39,952 nucleotides of DNA from a virus: positions 1 through 39,952 of the IMG/VR virus record IMGVR_UViG_3300013104_000044, one strand, 5' to 3'. The position numbers were made by a program, and so were the translations under genes. The notes under the pieces were generated by a model that did no database searches, had not been told where the DNA came from, and saw only the letters and a list, made by a program, of their open reading frames with translations. Shown here piece after piece: positions 36,296-39,952 of the stretch. Numbering within the stretch: the first letter of the stretch is position 1; each line of letters begins with the position of its first letter.

Positions 36296-37622
36296 TGCCG
36301 GTCAGCTTCAATGCGTCAAGGGTCTGCATGGCTTCCTGCGCCAAATACTTCGCCTCGCGGTCCTTGCGGGTCTGCGACCAGCCCATCTCATCCCACGCGC
36401 CCTGCTGGGACAGTAGGCCGACCTGGCGCAGCTTCACGATCGCGTCGGTCTGCTGTGCGACAGTTGGCGTCGCCGGGTTGATCCATTCGGCGCTGATGCG
36501 TGAGCCTTGGATCTGCTCGGCGCCGGTGAACCTAAGCGCCAATGCGGCGACCCAGCCGAGCGTCACGCCAACCTCGAGGTTCTCCGCTTCAACGCGCTGC
36601 ACCAGCTCTGCTTCTTCGGCGTTGATGCCGCCCTCGCTGGACGGGTTGACCGTCGTAATGCCGAAGTAGCGGGCTGGAAAGCCGGTGATCGTCGCCGCCT
36701 GCGTGCCGTACAGCCGCACGGCTGTCTCGAAGTTCTTCAGGTCGGCTGCCGTGAGTTGGCCGATCTTCGCGCCGGCATTAGTCAGCGTGTGGATCGCATC
36801 GAAATACGCCTTAAACGCCGGGATCGGCTGACCGTTCTCGTCAATGAAGTCCTGCCGAGACACGCCAGTCATCCACATGCGCGGAATACCGTGCGCCTCC
36901 TGCGCGAACTGCATGTTCGTCAGCGACCGGGCCACCGAATCTGTCAACCCGATAATGTCGACCAGCGCCGACTCGCCGACCATCGCGCCACCCGACATGC
37001 GGTTGTTCAGGTGCATCACGACCGGCACTTGGCCCAGCCTGTGGTCGTCGCGGTCGGCCTCAACCCACGAACCGTCCTGCATGACTGCCCACACGGTGTA
37101 ATCCGGCATGTACAGCGTCAGGTTCGTCGGCGACTGACCAGTTTCCGGGTCGATGCCGTAGAAACGCGCCGCGGACGTGACGACCTCGTGACGCACGTCG
37201 ATCGTGGCCGCCATCTCAGTCGGCGACTCAGCCCGAATGAGAGGCAACGTCGGGTCAAGTTCGTTCGACCCCACCGACAAAAACGCACGGCCATAGATGC
37301 GACGGTCGCGGTTGAACATCTTCAACTGAGCCGCCAGGTTCGACGCGTCCGCAATGGCCGCCAGACGAGGATCTGCGACGTCCTCACCCGGCAGGAACAG
37401 TCCGCGCAACTGCTCACGGGCAACCGGCGTATCAACGACAACCCGCGGCCAGTTCGCAACCACCAGGAATCGCCGCATAGCAGGCGGGATCGCCATGCCG
37501 AGCTGCTCAACCTGCTGCAAACAGTGGTAGTAGTCCGAGAACTTCTTGTCGTTGCTGTAGGTGTCGTCAAGTCGCCGCTTTAGCGTGTCAATCGTCTTAA
37601 GCTCATCCGCGGAAAGGGCCAC
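36267..37622 (-). CDS. Portal protein (SPP1 gp6-like)
   Basis: 451 residues. FLVVANWPRVVVDTPVAREQLRGLFLPGED, GRAFLSVGSNE..., then VPVVMHLNNRMSGGAMVGESAL and helical FETAVRLYGTQAATITGFPARYF fit actinophage portal proteins. GTG start with AAAGGTGG upstream. Follows terL with 16 nt between. Forms the dodecameric DNA entry ring. Confidence 0.9.
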   Translation of the reverse strand: MALSADELKTIDTLKRRLDDTYSNDKKFSDYYHCLQQVEQLGMAIPPAMRRFLVVANWPRVVVDTPVAREQLRGLFLPGEDVADPRLAAIADASNLAAQLKMFNRDRRIYGRAFLSVGSNELDPTLPLIRAESPTEMAATIDVRHEVVTSAARFYGIDPETGQSPTNLTLYMPDYTVWAVMQDGSWVEADRDDHRLGQVPVVMHLNNRMSGGAMVGESALVDIIGLTDSVARSLTNMQFAQEAHGIPRMWMTGVSRQDFIDENGQPIPAFKAYFDAIHTLTNAGAKIGQLTAADLKNFETAVRLYGTQAATITGFPARYFGITTVNPSSEGGINAEEAELVQRVEAENLEVGVTLGWVAALALRFTGAEQIQGSRISAEWINPATPTVAQQTDAIVKLRQVGLLSQQGAWDEMGWSQTRKDREAKYLAQEAMQTLDALKLTGNDGSTGVGA

Positions 37623-37638
37623 AAGTCAGCACCACCTT

Positions 37639-39264
37639 TCAGCGCAAGAAGAAGATCGTCGGTTCGTTGCTCGCCCAGCCGGCCACGCGGGTGTCAGCGG
37701 CGGCCTCGTGAGCAAGCACGTCGGCCATTAGTGCGTCAAATTTCTGGGTATCAGACGGCTTGCCCAATAGGAACCGGTCGCCCGTCTTGGCGACCTTTCG
37801 GGCGTTCAGCGCGTGCGTCCTCGTAATCGGGCAGGAATCGTGCGTTGTGGTTCCTTCGGTCAGGTCGTCCCGGTAACGCACCAACGCGTCGAACATGCGC
37901 TGCGTAGTCGCTGTCTTGAACGGCACAACCACATCTTCACCGTGCTCGCCGATCCAGTCCTCAGCCTGGGTGGACCAGATCGGATCGTCATCGAGGTAGA
38001 AGCGGGCAACCTCGAAATCGTCGAAGATCTGAGACACAGCCGCGCGCACCTCGCTGATCGGGATGCGCCCACCCCACTCGGCCGGGTTCCAGATTGTCGG
38101 CCGGTCGTCAGGACCATACGTCGGGGTAAATCGGTAACCGTCGATCGTCTCAGCGCGCAACGCGGTCCAGTCGTTCGACTTCGACCCATCGAACCCAAGG
38201 CAGATCCGACGCTCAGTTGACGGCTCCACGGCGGCATTTCGGGTCCAGTCCTCGTCCGACAGAAACGCGCCCAAGCCCTGCACCAAACGGTTGCCGAAGA
38301 ACCGTTCAGCCTGCGTCGGGTCCGTCTCCACCAACTCTGCGGCCTGCGGGTCGATAGCCGACGTCACATCAACCCAGGGTGCGTCCGCATAGACGTGCAG
38401 GTGGATCTTGTGCCGCTCGCGCTTGTTCGCGTACGACAGGTCAGCGGGCGGCTTCCGGTAGTAGCGGAAAATGTCCGGCCGGCGTGACTCGAATGCTTGC
38501 TGCGCCGCGGAGTTCTCCATCGGGTCCCACGGATTAGTCAACTCGACGCGACGTCCCTGCATGGCGGCTATGCCGCGGCCCATCGTCTGCCACGTATCGA
38601 GCACCTTGTTGCGCGCCGTGTACAGCCCCGACTCGTCACCCAGGCCGGCGGTTAGCGGCTGGCCGAGCTTCGACTTCGCCGCGGCCGACAGTGGAATGAT
38701 CTTCCCGCGGTTCGGCAAGCGGATGAACCCCTCGCGGACTAGCACAAAGTCTTTCAGTGGCCCGTTGTGGATCATCGTTTGCAACGGCTCATAGACGTTG
38801 TTCGTCTGTGACTCCGCGAGCGCTAGCAGCCCAATCAGCGACTTGCGCCGCGGGACTCCCATCGCCTCACCGTCGGCATACGGGTACTCCCAACCACAGT
38901 CGCAGCCGTGGTCGTCACAGCGGTACACCTCGACGCCTGTCGCCCAACCCGCAAACAGGCACGGCCCGACGCCCTCGAACAACAACCAACCGGCACCCCA
39001 AGGTGACTTGCCGCACTTCTGCGGCCCCACGATCACCGAACGGCGGTAGTGGAACGGCTCGAGCAGACGGCGCGGATCGACAGTCGCCTTCGGCTTGATG
39101 CGGTAGTGATTCGCGGTGACGTAGAGCTGCCAGCCGTTGAACGTCAGCGGTTCGCCCTCATACACGCCACCCGGGACGCGGCAATGCTGCTCAATCCAGT
39201 CCGTGGCAAGGAACCCGAGCGTGTGCAGCGGGTCGAAGTCGAGGGCCAGATCGTCAGCCGACAT
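37639..39264 (-). CDS. terL: Terminase large subunit
   Basis: 541 residues. N-terminal ATPase: Walker A GPQKCGKS (80-87), Walker B-like GLGDE (207-211). C-terminal RNase H-like nuclease with D359 (LGFDGSK), the acidic DDD at 425-427 and D510. A Cys-rich insertion (116-123, CDDHGCDC) sits after the Walker A helix; I have seen similar inserts in related actinophage terminases. Overlaps terS by 11 nt. It packages and cuts DNA. Confidence 0.95.
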   Translation of the reverse strand: MSADDLALDFDPLHTLGFLATDWIEQHCRVPGGVYEGEPLTFNGWQLYVTANHYRIKPKATVDPRRLLEPFHYRRSVIVGPQKCGKSPWGAGWLLFEGVGPCLFAGWATGVEVYRCDDHGCDCGWEYPYADGEAMGVPRRKSLIGLLALAESQTNNVYEPLQTMIHNGPLKDFVLVREGFIRLPNRGKIIPLSAAAKSKLGQPLTAGLGDESGLYTARNKVLDTWQTMGRGIAAMQGRRVELTNPWDPMENSAAQQAFESRRPDIFRYYRKPPADLSYANKRERHKIHLHVYADAPWVDVTSAIDPQAAELVETDPTQAERFFGNRLVQGLGAFLSDEDWTRNAAVEPSTERRICLGFDGSKSNDWTALRAETIDGYRFTPTYGPDDRPTIWNPAEWGGRIPISEVRAAVSQIFDDFEVARFYLDDDPIWSTQAEDWIGEHGEDVVVPFKTATTQRMFDALVRYRDDLTEGTTTHDSCPITRTHALNARKVAKTGDRFLLGKPSDTQKFDALMADVLAHEAAADTRVAGWASNEPTIFFLR

Positions 39265-39805
39265 TGGGGACGGCCTTAACGCGGTCCCTCGACGACTTGC
39301 GCGGCTGCTCCTGCTCCGACTCTTCCTCGCGGGAACGCGGACCGACCTCGTCGACCGAGATCGCCCAACCGTTCTCGCGGAGGCCAGCCGGTGTCATGCC
39401 GATCTGGTCAGCGAAGCGGTGCAAGCTGCCCTTGTCGGCGGCCGTAGCGTCAGACGACTCACACAGGACGAACGTGCGAACCCACATCGCTATCGTGTGA
39501 AGTCGCCACGCCTCGGATGGCATAGACCACGCGCAAGCCTGAGGGAGGGACCAAGCCCACGACCACAGCTCGACCTCGCGTTCCGCCACAGCCTTCGTAC
39601 GTGCGGCGTCGAACTCTTGCGACGTGTTGCCGATATCGTCAGTTACCTTCTTGAAGACCTCGCGCTTAGGCAGCGGCCACGACGGAACCTCACCCGGGTA
39701 ACCGGACGACGGAAGTGCGGTCAGCTTGTAACCGCGGCGCTCGGATCGACCCGAGTTCGGGTCGCCCTGCGGGCCACTGCGATTACGGGAACCTCCACGG
39801 GTCAT
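39254..39805 (-). CDS. terS: Terminase small subunit
   Basis: 183 residues from the ATG at 39805 (GGAG 8 nt upstream; ATG 39811 and GTG 39814 are alternatives). Basic N-terminus, then LPKREVFKKVTDDIGNT..., helical VELWSWAWSLPQACAWS and TPAGLRENGWAI, as in actinophage small terminases. It recognises phage DNA and hands it to terL. First gene of the late set in this linear map. Confidence 0.85.
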   Translation of the reverse strand: MTRGGSRNRSGPQGDPNSGRSERRGYKLTALPSSGYPGEVPSWPLPKREVFKKVTDDIGNTSQEFDAARTKAVAEREVELWSWAWSLPQACAWSMPSEAWRLHTIAMWVRTFVLCESSDATAADKGSLHRFADQIGMTPAGLRENGWAISVDEVGPRSREEESEQEQPRKSSRDRVKAVPNVG

Positions 39806-39814
39806 AGTCATCAC

Positions 39815-39952
39815 TCCATCGCCGGCATCGCACCGGGGTCAGGTCGCCAAGCAGCATCGCGCCACTCGGCATGGTTGTTGGAAATCGTCGTCGGGATATA
39901 TCACGGGTGCGGTATGGCGGGACCTTTGAACCCTCCGCACATCGGACGGCCC
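39815..39952. other. Right terminal non-coding region, cos candidate
   Basis: 138 bp without a convincing gene. Together with bases 1-60 it makes a 198-bp gap between HNH and terS on a circle. It has runs of GC near both ends (cggacggccc at the right, GGCCGGTCCGGTCC near the left). A minus-strand TATATC (39895-39900 region) could be a -10 for terS. This is the most likely cos region. Confidence 0.5.

Noticed and set aside
36507-37583. 358-aa plus-strand frame opposite the portal
   Set aside because: Antisense shadow; no start signal or recognisable motif.
39815-39910. Short frame upstream of terS reading NNHAEWRDAAWRPDPGAMPAME
   Set aside because: It looks protein-like and would overlap terS, but no ATG, GTG or TTG precedes it before a stop codon. 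It may be a relic of a small gene.

Overview
The window reads as the complete genome, or a prophage cut out and linearised, of a temperate siphovirus of a high-GC actinobacterium. Gordonia, Rhodococcus or another member of the Mycobacteriales is the likely host group. This rests on the high GC content, frequent GTG starts, a phage WhiB protein, a DUF6221 protein, an r1t-type holin, a YqaJ-type exonuclease and a tailed-phage structural cassette of actinophage type. I count about 77 protein genes. Many are under 60 codons and are supported mainly by 1-8 nt stop/start overlaps with their neighbours. I saw no tRNA gene, CRISPR array or insertion sequence.

Layout. Almost everything is on the minus strand, so transcription runs from high to low coordinates. 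Late genes: terS and terL (39805-37639), portal, MuF-like protein, scaffold, major capsid protein, connectors, tail terminator, major tail protein, tail assembly chaperone with a -1 frameshift, tape measure, then minor tail proteins ending in a large receptor-binding protein (39.8-18.5 kb). The lysis block follows (18.5-16.3 kb: two membrane proteins, amidase endolysin, r1t holin) and ends at a strong hairpin. The lysogeny and control region (16.2-13.2 kb) holds a plus-strand zinc-finger/RHH gene pair behind a leaderless-type promoter, an attP in a tRNA-like 3' end, a tyrosine integrase, a degenerate ImmA-like gene, a plus-strand HTH repressor, and a divergent operator region facing a minus-strand Cro-like gene. 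From 13.2 kb to 0.8 kb lies one long, tightly overlapped early operon. It contains an Xis-like HTH protein, WhiB, two DNA methyltransferases, an exonuclease with its partner gene, a DnaD-like protein, a PD-(D/E)XK nuclease and many small Cys/His-rich proteins. At the far left (672-61) are two microproteins and an HNH endonuclease.

The HNH gene at the left edge and terS at the right edge are on the same strand. They become neighbours (HNH, then terS, then terL) if the ends are joined, which is the usual order around a cos site. The roughly 200 bp split between the two ends is therefore the best cos candidate.

The least ordinary parts are: (i) the plus-strand zinc-finger/RHH operon whose promoter contains a 14-bp perfect palindrome; (ii) a lone plus-strand two-helix membrane gene inside the late operon, a probable moron; (iii) an ImmA-like gene without the HEXXH motif beside repeated and palindromic elements; (iv) a zinc-finger insertion in the exonuclease; and (v) a 21-bp repeat at the ends of both methyltransferases that also serves as the ribosome-binding site of the next gene. 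Functions of most small early genes are unknown to me.
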